Assembly: GCA_947579665.1 (NCBI GenBank)
Contig: OX388348.1
Coordinates: forward strand, 9,734,001-9,798,000
Direction of reading: 5' to 3'
Source of the DNA: Sympetrum striolatum
Lineage: Eukaryota; Arthropoda; Insecta; Odonata; Libellulidae
DNA: 64,000 bases
The notes beneath the pieces are model-generated. The model had not been told where the DNA came from, searched no databases, and was given only the letters and a program-made list of their open reading frames with translations. Made by a program: the position numbers and the translations under genes. Of the stretch, positions 34,201 to 50,200 are shown piece after piece (within the stretch, counting starts at the first letter, position 1; each line of letters starts with the position of its first letter).

Positions 34201-37200
34201 CTCCTCTTTGCCCTTATTTAGATCATTCCCTGAGGTAACGAAGGATTTCTAAAGGATGCTGTAAGGATTCTAAGAGAGAAGGGACCGGATAAATCGTAAA
34301 TATTATGATAAATTAGTATCTTATAATAATCATATAGATTAAAGTTAGATTCGATTGTTGTAATTCGTCATTTTTATTGAATTTTGATATTGAATGAGAT
34401 TATTTTCTTTTCTGTCTAATTTCCTCTTCATTGCCCTTATTCAGATCATTCCCTGAGGTAACGAAGGATTTCTAAGGGATGCTGTAAGGATTCTAAGAGA
34501 GAAGGGACCGGATAAATCGTAAAAATTATGTTAAATAAGTATCTTATAATAATCATACAGATTAAAGTTAGATTCGATTGTTGTAATCCCTCATTTTTAT
34601 TGAATTTTGATATTGAATGAGATTTTTTTCTTTTCTGTCTAATTTTCTCTTCTTTACCCTTATTTAGATCATTCCCTGAGGTAACCAAGGATTTCTAAGG
34701 GATGCTGTAAGGATTCTAAGAGAGAAGGGACCGGATAAATCGTAAATATTATGATAAATAAGTATCTTATAATAATCATACAGATTAAAGTTAGATTCGA
34801 TTTTTGTAATTCGTCATTTTAATTGAATTTTGATATTTTTATGAGATTATTTTCTTTTGTCTAATTTCCTCCTCTTTGCCATTATTTAGATCATTCCCTG
34901 AGGTAACGAAGGATTTCTAAGGGATGCTGTAAGTATTCTAAGAGAGAAGGGACCGGATAAATCGTAAATATTATGATAAATAAGTATCTTATAATAATCA
35001 TATAGATTAAAGTTTGATTCGATTGTTGTAATTCGTCATTTTAATTGAATTTTGATATTGAATGAGATTATTTTCTTTTCTGTCTAATTTTCTCTTCTTT
35101 ACCCTTATTTAGATCATTCCCTGAGGTAACGAAGGATTTCTAAGGGATGCTGTAAGGATTCTAAGAGAGAAGGGACAGATTAAATCGTAAAAATTATGTT
35201 AAATAAGTATCTTATAATAATCATACAGATTAAAGTTAGATTAGATTGTTGTAATCCCTCATTTTTATTGAATTTTGATATTGAATGAGATTTTTTTCTT
35301 TTCTGTCTAATTTTCTCTTCTTTACCCTTATTTAGATCATTCCCTGAGGTAACCAAGGATTTCTAAGGGATGCTGTAAGGATTCTAAGAGAGAAGGGACC
35401 GGATAAATCGTAAATATTATGAAAAATAAGTATCTTATAATAATCATACAGATTAAAGTTAGATTCGATTTTTGTAATTCGTCATTTTAATTGAATTTTG
35501 ATATTTTTATGAGATTATTTTCTTTTGTCTAATTTCCTCCTCTTTGCCATTATTTAGATCATTCCCTGAGGTAACGAAGGATTTCTAAGGGATGCTGTAA
35601 GTATTCTAAGAGAGAAGGGACCGGATAAATCGTAAATATTATGATAAATAAGTATCTTATAATAATCATACAGATTAAAGTTAGATTCGATTGTTGTAAT
35701 CCCTCATTTTTATTGAATTTTGATATTGAATGAGATTTTTTTCTTTTCTGTCTAATTTTCTCTTCTTTACCCTTATTTAGATCATTCCCTGAGGTAACCA
35801 AGGATTTCTAAGGGATGCTGTAAGGATTCTAAGAGAGAAGGGACCGGATAAATCGTAAATATTATGATAAATAAGTATCTTATAATAATCATACAGATTA
35901 AAGTTAGATTCGATTTTTGTAATTCGTCATTTTAATTGAATTTTGATATTTTTATGAGATTATTTTCTTTTGTCTAATTTCCTCCTCTTTGCCATTATTT
36001 AGATCATTCCCTGAGGTAACGAAGGATTTCTAAGGGATGCTGTAAGTATTCTAAGAGAGAAGGGACCGGATAAATCGTAAATATTATGATAAATAAGTAT
36101 CTTATAATAATCATATAGATTAAAGTTTGATTCGATTGTTGTAATTCGTCATTTTAATTGAATTTTGATATTGAATGAGATTATTTTCTTTTCTGTCTAA
36201 TTTACTCTTCTTTGCATTTATTCAGGTCATTCCCTGAGGTAACGAAGGATTTCTAAGGGATGCTGTAAGGATTCTAAGAGAGAAGGGACCGGATAAATCG
36301 TAAATATTATGATAAATAAGTATCTTATAATAATCATGTAGATTAAAGTAAGATTCGATTGTTGCAATTCGTCATTTTAATTGAATTTTGATATTGAATG
36401 AGATTATTTTCTTTTCTGTCTAATATCCTCTTCTTTGCCCTTATTCAGATCATTCCCTGAGGTAACGTAGGATTTCTAAGGGATGCTGTAAGGATTCTAA
36501 GAGAGAAGGGACCGGATAAATCGTAAATATTATGTTAAATAAGTATCTTATAATAATCATACAGATTAAAGTTAGATTCGATTGTTGTAATTCGTCATTT
36601 TTATTGAATTTTGATATTGAATTAGATTATTTTCTTTTCTTTCTAATTTCTTTTTCTTTGCACTTATTTAGATCATTCCCTGAGGTAACGAAGGATTTTT
36701 AAGGGATGCTGTAAGGATTCTAAGAGAGAAGGGACCGGATAAATCGTAAATATTATGATAAATATGTATCTTATAATAATCATATAGATTAAAGTTAGAT
36801 TCGATTGTTGTAATTCGTCATTTTTATTGAATTTTGATATTGAATGAGATTATTTTCTTTTCTGTCTAATTTCCTCTTCTTTGCCCTTATTCAGATCATT
36901 CCCTGAGGTAACGAAGGATTGGTAAGGGATGCTGTAAGGATTCTAAGAGAGAAGGGACCTGATAAATCGTAAATATTATGATAAATAAGTATCTTATAAT
37001 AATCATATAGTTCCAAGTTAAATTCGATTGTTGTAATTCGTTATTTTTATTGAATTTTGATAATGAATGAGATCATTTTCTTTTCTGTCTAATTTCCTCC
37101 TCTTTGCCCTTATTTCAGATCATTCCCTGAGGTAACGAAGGATTTTTAAGGGATGCTGTAAGGATTCTAATAGAGAAGGGATCGGATAAATCGTAAATAT

Positions 37201-38200
37201 TATGATAAATAAGTATCTTATAATAATCATATAGATTAAAGTTAGATTCGATTGTTGTAATTCGTCATTTTTATTGAATTTTGATATTGAATGAGATTAT
37301 TTTCTTTTCTGTCTAATTTCCTCTTCTTTGCCCTTATTTAGATCATTCCCTGTGGTAACGAAGTATTTCTAAGGGATGCTGTAAGGATTATAAGAGAGAA
37401 GGGACCGGATATATCGTAAATATTATGATAAATATGTATCTTATAATAATCATATAGATTAAAGCTAGATTTAATTGTTGTAATTCGTCATTTTAATTGA
37501 ATTTTGATATTGAATGAGAATATTTTCTTTTCTGTCTAATTTCCTCTTCTTTGCCCTTATTCAGATCATTCCTTGAGGTAACGAAGGATATCTAAGGGAT
37601 GCTGTAAGGATTCTAAGAGAGAAGGGACCAGATAAACCGTAAATATTATGATAAATAAGTATCTTATAATAATCATATAGATTAAAGTTAGATTCGATTG
37701 TTGTAATTCGTCATTTTAATTGAATTTTGATATTGAATGAGATTATTTTCTTTTCTGGCTAATTTCCTCTTCTTTGCCTTATTTAGATCATTCCCTGAGG
37801 TAACGAAGGATTTCTAAGGGATGCTGTAAGGATTCTAAGAGAGAATAGACCGGATAAATCGTAAATATTATGATAAATAAGTATCTTACAATGATCATAT
37901 AGAAAAAAGTTAGATTCGATTGTTGTAATTCGTTATTTTTATTGAATTTTGATAATGAATGAGATCATTTTCTTTTCTGTCTAATTTCCTCCTCTTTGCC
38001 CTTATTTCAGATCATTCCCTGAGGTAACGAAGGATTTTTAAGGGATGCTGTAAGGATTCTAATAGAGAAGGGATCGGATAAATCGTAAATATTATGATAA
38101 ATAAGTATCTTATAATAATCATATAGATTAAAGTTAGATTCGATTGTTGTAATTCGTCATTTTTATTGAATTTTGATATTGAATGAGATTATTTTCTTTT
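27190..38200. repeat. Large duplication block A
   Basis: About 11 kb that recurs as block B. Matching markers are AGATAAACCG at 27606 and 38522, ACGAATGATA at 30451 and 41367 (offset 10,916 bp), AGTCAGATTA at 31321 and 42460 (offset 11,139 bp), ATATAGATGA at 31881 and 43914 (offset 12,033 bp), and TTTACTCTTC at 36201 and 48680 (offset 12,479 bp). Each change of offset is a whole number of monomers. The left edge lies between about 27190 and 27300. The left part overlaps the 13-monomer duplication. Confidence 0.88.
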
Positions 38201-41200
38201 CTGTCTAATTTCCTCTTCTTTGCCCTTATTCAGATCATTCCCTGAGGTAACGAAGGATTGGTAAGGGATGCTGTAAGGATTCTAAGAGAGAAGGGACCTG
38301 ATAAATCGTAAATATTATGATAAATAAGTATCTTATAATAATCATATAGATTCAAGTTAAATTCGATTGTTGTAATTCGTTATTTTTATTGAATTTTGAT
38401 AATGAATGAGATCATTTTCTTTTCTGTCTAATTTCCTCTTCTTTGCCCTTATTCAGATCATTCCTTGAGGTAACGAAGGATATCTAAGGGATGCTGTAAG
38501 GATTCTAAGAGAGAAGGGACCAGATAAACCGTAAATCTTATGATAAATAAGTATCTTATAATAATCATATAGATTAAAGTTAGATTCGATTGTTGTAATT
38601 CGTCATTTTAATTGAATTTTGATATTGAATGAGATTATTTTCTTTTCTGGCTAATTTCCTCTTCTTTGCCTTATTTAGATCATTCCCTGAGGTAACGAAG
38701 GATTTCTAAGGGATGCTGTAAGGATTCTAAGAGAGAATAGACCGGATAAATCGTAAATATTATGATAAATAAGTATCTTACAATGATCATATAGAAAAAA
38801 GTTAGATTCGATTGTTGTAATTCCTCATTTTTATTGAATTTTGATATTGAATGAGATTATTTTCTTTTCTGTCTAATTTCTTCTTCTTTGCCTTTATTAA
38901 GATCATTCCCTGGTGTAACGAAGGATTTCTAAGGGATGCTGTAAGGATTCTAAGAGAGAAGGGACCGGATAAATCGTAAATATTATGATAAATTAGTATC
39001 TTATAATGATCATTGAGATTAAAGTTAGATTCGATTGTTGTAATTCGTCATTTTTATTGAATTTTGATATTGAATGAGATCATTTTCTTATCTGTCTAAT
39101 TTCCTCTTCTTTGCCCTTATTTAGATTATTCCCTGGGGTAACGAAGGATTTCTAAGGGATGCTGTAAGGATTCTAAGAGAGAAGGGACCGGATAAATCGT
39201 AAATATTATGATAAATAAGTATCTTATAATGATCATTGAGATTAAAGTTAGATTCGATTGTTGTAATTCGTCATTTTTTTTGAATATTGATATTGAATAA
39301 GATTATTTTGTATTCATTCTAATTTCCTCTTCTTTGCCCTTATTTAGATCATTCCCTGGGGTAACGAAGGATTTCTAAGGGATTCTGTTAGGATTCTAAG
39401 AGAGAAGGGACCGGATAAATTGTAAATATTATGATAAATAAGTATCTTATAATAATCATAGAGATTAAAGTTCGATTCGATTGCTGTAATTCGTCATTTT
39501 TATTGAATATTGATATTGAATGAGATTATTTTCTTTTCTGTCTAATTTCCTCTTCTTTGCCCTTATTTAGATCATTCCCTGGGGTAAAGAAGGATTTCTT
39601 AGGGATTCTGTTAGGATTCTTAGAGAGAAGGGACCGGATAAATCGTAAATATTATGATAAATAAGTATCTTATAATAATCATAGTGATTAAAGATAGATT
39701 CGATTGCTGTAATTCGTCATTTTTATTGAATTTTGGTATTGAATCAGATTATTTTCTTTTCTGTCTAATTTCCTCTTCTTTGCCCTTATTTAGATCATTC
39801 CCTGAGGTAACGAAGGATTTCTAAGGGATGCTGTAAGGATTCTAAGAGAGAAGGGACCGGATAAATCGTAAAAATTATGATAAATAAGTATCTTATAATA
39901 ATCATACAGATTAAAGTTAGATTCGATTGTTGTAATCTTCATTTTTTTGAGTTTTGATATTGAATGAGATTATTTTCTTTTCTGTCTAATTTCCTCTTCT
40001 TATCCCTTATTAAGATCATTCCCTGGGGTAACGAAGGGTTTCTAAGGGATGCTGTAAGGATTCTAAGAGAGAAAGAACCGGATAAATCGTAAATATTATG
40101 ATAAATAAGTGTATTATAATAATCATATAATTTAAGTTTGATTCGATTGTTGTAATTCGTCATTTTAATTGAATTTTTATATTAAATGAGATTATTTTCT
40201 TTTCTGTCTAATTTCCTCTTCTTTGCCCTTATTTAGATCATTCCCTGAGGTATCGAAGGATTTGTAAGGGATGCTGTAAGGATTCTAAGAGAGAAGGGAC
40301 CGGATAAATCGTAAATATTATGATAAATAAGTATCTTATAATAATCATATAGATTAAAGTTAGATTCGATTGTTGTAATTCGTCATTTTAATTGAATTCT
40401 GATATTGAATGAGATTATTTTCTTTTCTGTCTAATTTCCTCTTCTTTGCCCTTATTCAGAACATTCCCTGAGGTAACGAAGGATTGGTAAGGGATGCTGT
40501 AAGGATTCTAAGAGAGAAGGGACCGGATAAATCGTAAATATTATGATAAATAAGTATCTTATAATAATCATATAGATTAAAGTTAAATTCGATGGTTGTA
40601 ATTCGTCATTTTTATTGAATTTTGATATTGAATGAGATCATTTTCTTTTCTGTCTAATTTCCTATTCTTTGCCCTTATTCAGATCATTCCCTGAGGTAAC
40701 GAAGGATTTTTAAGGGATGCTGTAAGGATTCTAAGAGAGAAGGGACCGGATAAATCGTTAATATTATGATAAATAAGTATCTTATAATAATCATATAGAT
40801 TAAAGTAAGATTCGATTGTTGTAATTCGTCATTTTAATTGAATTTTGATATTGAATGAGATTATTTTCTTTTCTGGCTAATTTCCTCTTCTTTGCCTTAT
40901 TTAGATCATTCCCTGAGGTAACGAAGAATTTCTAAGGGATGCTGTAAGGATTCTAAGAGAGAAGGGACCGGATAAATCGTAAATATTATGATAAATAAGT
41001 ATCTTATAATAATCATAGAGATTAAAGTTCGATTCGATTGCTGTAATTCGTCATTTTTATTGAATATTGATATTGAATGAGATTATTTTCTTTTCTGTCT
41101 AATTTCCTCTTCTTTGCCCTTATTTAGATCATTCCCTGGGGTAACGAAGGATTTCTTAGGGATTCTGTTACGATTCTAAGAGAGAAGGGACCGGATAAAT

Positions 41201-44200
41201 CGTAAATATTATGATACATAAGTATCTTATAATAATCATAGTGATTAAAGATAGATTCGATTGCTGTAATTCGTCATTTTTATTGAATTTTGGTATTGAA
41301 TCAGATTATTTTCTTTTCTGTCTAATTTCCTCTTCTTTGCCCTTATTTAGATCATTCCCTGAGGTAACGAATGATATTTAAGGGATGCTGTAAGGATTCT
41401 AAGATAGAAGGGACCGGATAAATCGTAAATATTATGATAAATATGTATCTTATAAAAATCATATAGATTAAAGTTAGATTCGATTGTTGTAATTCGTCAT
41501 TTTTATTGAATTTTGATATTGAATGAGATTATTTTCTTTTCTGTCTAATTTCCTCTTCTTTGCCCTTATTCAGATCATTCCCTGAGGTAACGAAGGATTG
41601 GTAAGGGATGCTGTAAGGATTCTAAGAGAGATGGGACCGGATAAATCGTAAATATTATGATAAATAAGTATCTTATAATAATCATATAGATTAAAGTTAA
41701 ATTCGATTGTTGTAATTCGTCATTTTAATTGAATTTTGATATTGAATGAGATTATTTTCTTTTCTGTCTAATTTCCTCTTCTTTGCCCTTATTCAGATAA
41801 TTCCCTGAGGTAACGAAGGATTTCTAAGGGATGCTGTAAGGATTCTAAGAGAGAAGGGACCGGATAAATCGTAAATATTATGATAAATAAGTATCTTATA
41901 ATAATCATATCGATTAAAGTTAGATTTGATTGTTGTAATTCGTCATTTTTATTGAATTTTGATATTGAATGAGATTATTTTCTTTTCTGTCTAATTTCCT
42001 CTTCTTTGCCCTTATTCAGATCATTCCCTGAGGTAACGAAGGATTTCGAAGGGATGCTGTAAGGATTCTAAGAGAGAAGGGACCGGATAAATCGTAAAAA
42101 TTATGATAAATAAGTATCTTATAATAATCATACAGATTAAAGTTAGATTCGATTGTTGTAATTCCTCATTTTTATTGAATTTTGATATTGAATGAGATTA
42201 TTTTCTTTTCTGTCTAATTTCCTCTTCTTTACCCTTATTTAGATCATTCCCTGAGGTAACCAAGGATTTCTTAGGGATATTGTAAGGATTCTAAGAGAGA
42301 AGGGACCGTATAAATCGTAAATATTATGATAAATAAGTATCTTATAATAATCATATAGATTAAAGCTAAATTCGATTGTTGTAATTCGTTATTTTTATTG
42401 AATTTTGATATTGAATGAGATCAATTTCTTTTCTGTCTAATTTCCTCTTCTTTGCCCTTAGTCAGATTATTCCCTGAGGTAACGAAGGATTTGTAAGGGA
42501 TGCTGTAAGGATTCTAAGAGAGAAGGGACCGGATAAATCGTAAATATTATGATAAATAAGTATCTTATAATAATCATATAGATTAAAGTTAGATTCGATT
42601 GTTGTAATTCGTCATTTTTATTGAATTTTGATATTGAATGAGATTATTTTCTTTTCTGTCTAATTTCCTCTTCTTTGCCCTCATTCAGATCATTCCCTGA
42701 GGTAACGAAGGATTTTTAAGGGATGCTGTAAGGATTCTTAGAGAGAAGGGACCGGATAAATCGTAAATATTATGATAAATAAGTATCTTATAATAATCAT
42801 ACAGATTAAAGTTAGATTCTATATTTGTAATTCGTCATTTTAATTGAATTTTGATATTGAATGAGATTATTTTCTTTTCTTTCTAATTTCCTTTTCTTTG
42901 CCCTTATTCAGATCATTCCCTGAGGTAACGAAGGATTTCTAAGGGATACTGTAAGGATTCTAAGAGAGAAGGGACCGCATAAATCGTAAATATTATGATA
43001 AATTAGTATCTTATAATAATCATATAGATTAAGGACAGATTCGATTGTTGTAATTCGTCATCTTAGTTGAATTTTGATATTAAATGAGATTATTTTCTTT
43101 TCTGTCTAATTTCCTCTTCTTTGCCCTTATTTAGATCATTCCCTGAGGTAACGAAGGATTTCTAAGGGATGCTGTAAGGATTCTAAGAGAGAAGGTACCG
43201 GATAAATCGTAAATATTATGATAAATAAGTATCTTATAATAATCATATAGATTAAAGTTAGATTCGATTGTTGTAATCCGTCATTTTTATTGAATTTTGA
43301 TATTGAATGAGATTATTTTCTTTTCTTTCTAATTTCCTTTTCTTTGCACTTATTTAGATCATTCCCTGAGGTAACGAAGGATTTTTAAGGGATGCTGTAA
43401 GGATTCTAAGAGAGAAGGGACCGGATAAATCGTAAATATTATGATAAATAAGTATCTTATAATAATCATATAGATTAAAGTTAGATTCGATTGTTGTAAT
43501 TCGTCATTTTTATTGAATTTTGATATTGAATGAGATTATTTTCTTTTCTGTCTAATTTCCTCTTCTTTGCCCTTATTCAGATCATTCCCTGAGGTAACGA
43601 AGGATTGGTAAGGGATGCTGTAAGGATTCTAAGAGAGAAGGGACCGGATAAATCGTAAATATTATGATAAATAAGTATCTTATAATAATCATATAGATTA
43701 AAGTTAAATTCGATTGTTGTAATTCGTCATTTTTATTGAATTTTGATATTGAATGAGATCATTTTCTTTTCTGTCTAATTTCCTCTTCTTTGCCCTTATT
43801 CAGATCATTCCCTGAGGTAACGAAGGATTTCTCAGGGATGCTGTAAGGATTCTAAGAGAGAAGGGACCGGATAAATCGTAAATATTATGATAAATAAGTA
43901 TCTTATAATAATCATATAGATGAAAGTTAGATTCGATTGTTGTAATTCGTCATTTTAATTGAATTTTGATATTGAATGAGATTATTTTATTTTCTGTCTA
44001 ATTACCTCTTCATTGCCCTTATTCAGATTATTCCCTGAGGTAACGAAGGATTTGTAAGGGATGCTGTAAGGATTCTAAGAGAGAAGGGACCGGATAAATC
44101 GTAAATATTATGATAAATAAGTATCTTATAATAATCATATAGATTAAAGTTAGATTCGATTGTTGTAATTCGTCATTTTAATTGAATTTTGATATTGAAT

Positions 44201-47200
44201 GAGATTATTTTCTTTTCTGTCTAATTTCCTCTTCTTTGCCCTTATTTCGATCATTCCCTGAGGTAACGAAGGATTTCTAAGGGATTGTGTAAGGATTCTA
44301 AGAGAGAAGGGACCGGATAAATCGTAAATATTATGATAAATAAGTATCTTATAATAATCATACAGATTAAAGTTAGATTCGATTGTTGTAATTCGTCATT
44401 TTTATCGAATTTTGATATTGAATGAGATTATTTTCTTTTCTGTCTAATTTCCTCTTCATTGCCCTTATTCAGATCATTCCCTGAGGTAACGAAGGATTTC
44501 TAAGGGATGCTGTAAGGATTCTAAGAGAGAAGGGACCGGATAAATCGTAAAAATTATGATAAATAAGTATCTTATAATAATCATATAGATTAAAGTTAGA
44601 TTCGATTGTTGTAATTCCTCATTTTTAATGAATTTTGATATTGAATGAGATTATTTTCTTTTCTGCCTAATTTCCTCATCTTTGTCCTTATTTAGATCAT
44701 TCCCTGAGGTAACGAAGGATTTCTAAGGGATGCTGTAAGGATTCTAAGAGAGAAGGGACCGGATAAATCGTAAATATTATGATAAATAAGTATCTTATAA
44801 TAATCATATAGATTAAAGTTAGATTCGATTGTTGTAATTCGTCATTTTAATTGAATTTTGATGTTGAATGAGATTATTTTCTTTTCTGTCTAATTTCCTC
44901 TTCTTTGCCCTTATTTAGATCATTCCCTGAGGTAACGAAGGATTTCTAAGGGATGCTGTAAGGATTCTAAGAGAGAAGGGACCGGATAAATCGTAAATAT
45001 TATGATAAATAAGTATCTTATAATAGTCATATAGATTAAAGTTAGATTCGATTGTTGTAATTCGTCATTTTTATTGAATTTTGATATTGAATGAGATTAT
45101 TTTCTTTTCTGTCTAATTTCCTCTTCTTTGCCCTTATTCAGATCATTCCCTGAGGTAACAAAGGATTTCTAAGGGATGCGGTAAGGATTCTAAGAGAGAA
45201 GGGACCGGATAAATCGTAAATATTATAACAAATAAGTTATTTATAATAATCATATAGATTAAAGTTAGATTCGATTGTTGTAATTCGTCATTTTTATTGA
45301 ATTTTGATATTGAATGAGATTATTTTCTTTTCTGTTTAATTTCCTCTTCTTTGCCCTTATTCAGATCATTCCCTGAGGTAACAAAGGATTTCAAAGGGAT
45401 GCTGTAAGGAATCTAAGAGAGAAGGGACCGGATAAATCGTAAATATTATAACAAATAAGTATCTTATAATAATCATATAGATTAAAGTTAGATTCGATTG
45501 TTGTAATTCGTCATTTTTATTGAATTTTGATATTGAATGAGATTATTTTCTTTTCTGTCTAATTTTCTCTTCTTTGCCCTTATTCAGATCATTCCCTGGG
45601 GTAACAAAGTATTTCTAAGGGATGCTGTAAGGATTCTAAGAGAGAAGGGACCGGATAAATCGTAAATATTATAACAAATAAGTATCTTATAATAATCATA
45701 TAGATTAAAGTTAGATTCGATTGTTGTAATTCGTCATTTTTATTGAATTTTGATATTGAATGAGATTATTTTCTTTTCTGTCTAATTTCCTCTTCTTTGC
45801 CCTTATTCAGATCATTCCTTGAGGTAACAAAGGATTTCTAAGGGATGCTGTAAGGATTCTAAGAGAGAAGGGACCGGATAAATCGTAAATATTATAACAA
45901 ATAAGTATCTTATAATAATCATATAGATTAAAGTTAGATTCGATTGTTGTAATTCCTAATTTAAATTGAATTTTGATGTTGAATGAGATTATTTTCTTTT
46001 CTGTCTAATTTCCTTTTCTTTGCCCTTATTCAGATCATTCCCTGAGGTAACAAAGGATTTCTAAGGGATGCTGTAAGGATTCTAAGAGAGAAGGGACCGG
46101 ATAAATCGTAAATATTATGATAAATAAGTATCTTATAATAATCATATAGATTAAAGTTAGATTCCATTTTTGTAATTCGTCATTTTAATTGAATTTTGAT
46201 ATTAAATGAGATTATTTTCTTTTGTCTAATTTCCTCCTCTTTGCCCTTATTTAGATCATTCCCTGAGGTAACGAAGGATTTCTAAGGGATGCTGTAAGGA
46301 TTCTAAGAGAGAAGGGACCGGATAAATCGTAAATATTATGATAAATTAGTATCTTATAATAATCATATAGATTAAAGTTAGATTCGATTGTTGTAATTCG
46401 TCATTTTTATTGAATTTTGATATTGAATGAGATTATTTTCTTTTCTGTCTAATTTCCTCTTCATTGCCCTTATTCAGATCATTCCCTGAGGTAACGAAGG
46501 ATTTCTAAGGGATGCTGTAAGGATTCTAAGAGAGAAGGGACCGGATAAATCGTAAAAATTATGTTAAATAAGTATCTTATAATAATCATACAGATTAAAG
46601 TTAGATTCGATTGTTGTAATCCCTCATTTTTATTGAATTTTGATATTGAATGAGATTTTTTTCTTTTCTGTCTAATTTTCTCTTCTTTACCCTTATTTAG
46701 ATCATTCCCTGAGGTAACCAAGGATTTCTAAGGGATGCTGTAAGGATTCTAAGAGAGAAGGGACCGGATAAATCGTAAATATTATGATAAATAAGTATCT
46801 TATAATAATCATACAGATTAAAGTTAGATTCGATTTTTGTAATTCGTCATTTTAATTGAATTTTGATATTTTTATGAGATTATTTTCTTTTGTTTAATTT
46901 CCTCGTCTTTGCCATTATTTAGATCATTCCCTGAGGTAACGAAGGATTTCTAAGGGATGCTGTAAGTATTCTAAGAGAGAAGGGACCGGATAAATCGTAA
47001 ATATTATGATAAATAAGTATCTTATAATAATCATATAGATTAAAGTTTGATTCGATTGTTGTAATTCGTCATTTTAATTGAATTTTGATATTGAATGAGA
47101 TTATTTTCTTTTCTGTCTAATTTTCTCTTCTTTACCCTTATTTAGATCATTCCCTGAGGTAACGAAGGATTTCTAAGGGATGCTGTAAGGATTCTAAGAG

Positions 47201-50200
47201 AGAAGGGACCGGATAAATCGTAAAAATTATGTTAAATAAGTATCTTATAATAATCATACAGATTAAAGTTAGATTCGATTGTTGTAATTCGTCATTTTTA
47301 TTGAATTTTGATATTGAATGAGATTATTTTCTTTTCTGTCTAATTTCCTCTTCATTGCCCTTATTCAGATCATTCCCTGAGGTAACGAAGGATTTCTAAG
47401 GGATGCTGTAAGGATTCTAAGAGAGAAGGGACCGGATAAATCGTAAAAATTATGTTAAATAAGTATCTTATAATAATCATACAGATTAAAGTTAGATTCG
47501 ATTGTTGTAATCCCTCATTTTTATTGAATTTTGATATTGAATGAGATTTTTTTCTTTTCTGTCTAATTTTCTCTTCTTTACCCTTATTTAGATCATTCCC
47601 TGAGGTAACCAAGGATTTCTAAGGGATGCTGTAAGGATTCTAAGAGAGAAGGGACCGGATAAATCGTAAATATTATGATAAATAAGTATCTTATAATAAT
47701 CATACAGATTAAAGTTAGATTCGATTTTTGTAATTCGTCATTTTAATTGAATTTTGATATTTTTATGAGATTATTTACTTTTGTCTAATTTCCTCCTCTT
47801 TGCCATTATTTAGATCATTCCCTGAGGTAACGAAGGATTTCTAAGGGATGCTGTAAGTATTCTAAGAGAGAAGGGACCGGATAAATCGTAAATATTATGA
47901 TAAATAAGTATCTTATAATAATCATATAGATTAAAGTTTGATTCGATTGTTGTAATTCGTCATTTTAATTGAATTTTGATATTGAATGAGATTATTTTCT
48001 TTTCTGTCTAATTTTCTCTTCTTTACCCTTATTTAGATCATTCCCTGAGGTAACGAAGGATTTCTAAGGGATGCTGTAAGGATTCTAAGAGAGAAGGGAC
48101 CGGATAAATCGTAAAAATTATGTTAAATAAGTATCTTATAATAATCATACAGATTAAAGTTAGATTCGATTGTTGTAATCCCTCATTTTTATTGAATTTT
48201 GATATTGAATGAGATTTTTTTCTTTTCTGTCTAATTTTCTCTTCTTTACCCTTATTTAGATCATTCCCTGAGGTAACCAAGGATTTCTAAGGGATGCTGT
48301 AAGGATTCTAAGAGAGAAGGGACCGGATAAATCGTAAATATTATGATAAATAAGAATCTTATAATAATCATACAGATTAAAGTTAGATTCGATTTTTGTA
48401 ATTCGTCATTTTAATTGAATTTTGATATTTTTATGAGATTATTTTCTTTTGTCTAATTTCCTCCTCTTTGCCATTATTTAGATCATTCCCTGAGGTAACG
48501 AAGGATTTCTAAGGGATGCTGTAAGTATTCTAAGAGAGAAGGGACCGGATAAATCGTAAATATTATGATAAATAAGTATCTTATAATAATCATATAGATT
48601 AAAGTTTGATTCGATTGTTGTAATTCGTCATTTTAATTGAATTTTGATATTGAATGAGATTATTTTCTTTTCTGTCTAATTTACTCTTCTTTGCATTTAT
48701 TCAGGTCATTCCCTGAGGTAACGAAGGATTTCTAAGGGATGCTGTAAGGATTCTAAGAGAGAAGGGACCGGATAAATCGTAAATATTATGATAAATAAGT
48801 ATCTTATAATAATCATGTAGATTAAAGTAAGATTCGATTGTTGCAATTCGTCATTTTAATTGAATTTTGATATTGAATGAGATTATTTTCTTTTCTGTCT
48901 AATATCCTCTTCTTTGCCCTTATTCAGATCATTCCCTGAGGTAACGTAGGATTTCTAAGGGATGCTGTAAGGATTCTAAGAGAGAAGGGACCGGATAAAT
49001 CGTAAATATTATGTTAAATAAGTATCTTATAATAATCATACAGATTAAAGTTAGATTCGATTGTTGTAATTCGTCATTTTTATTGAATTTTGATATTGAA
49101 TTAGATTATTTTCTTTTCTTTCTAATTTCTTTTTCTTTGCACTTATTTAGATCATTCCCTGAGGTAACGAAGGATTTTTAAGGGATGCTGTAAGGATTCT
49201 AAGAGAGAAGGGACCGGATAAATCGTAAATATTATGATAAATATGTATCTTATAATAATCATATAGATTAAAGTTAGATTCGATTGTTGTAATTCGTCAT
49301 TTTTATTGAATTTTGATATTGAATGAGATTATTTTCTTTTCTGTCTAATTTCCTCTTCTTTGCCCTTATTCAGATCATTCCCTGAGGTAACGAAGGATTG
49401 GTAAGGGATGCTGTATGGATTCTAAGAGAGAAGGGACCTGATAAATCGTAAATATTATGATAAATAAGTATCTTATAATAATCATATAGTTCCAAGTTAA
49501 ATTCGATTGTTGTAATTCGTTATTTTTATTGAATTTTGATAATGAATGAGATCATTTTCTTTTCTGTCTAATTTCCTCCTCTTTGCCCTTATTTCAGATC
49601 ATTCCCTGAGGTAACGAAGGATTTTTAAGGGATGCTGTAAGGATTCTAATAGAGAAGGGATCGGATAAATCGTAAATATTATGATAAATAAGTATCTTAT
49701 AATAATCATATAGATTAAAGTTAGATTCGATTGTTGTAATTCGTCATTTTTATTGAATTTTGATATTGAATGAGATTATTTTCTTTTCTGTCTAATTTCC
49801 TCTTCTTTGCCCTTATTTAGATCATTCCCTGTGGTAACGAAGTATTTCTAAGGGATGCTGTAAGGATTATAAGAGAGAAGGGACCGGATATATCGTAAAT
49901 ATTATGATAAATATGTATCTTATAATAATCATATAGATTAAAGCTAGATTTAATTGTTGTAATTCGTCATTTTAATTGAATTTTGATATTGAATGAGATT
50001 ATTTTCTTTTCTGTCTAATTTCCTCTTCTTTGCCCTTATTCAGATCATTCCTTGAGGTAACGAAGGATATCTAAGGGATGCTGTAAGGATTCTAAGAGAG
50101 AAGGGACCAGATAAACCGTAAATATTATGATAAATAAGTATCTTATAATAATCATATAGATTAAAGTTAGATTCGATTGTTGTAATTCGTCATTTTAATT

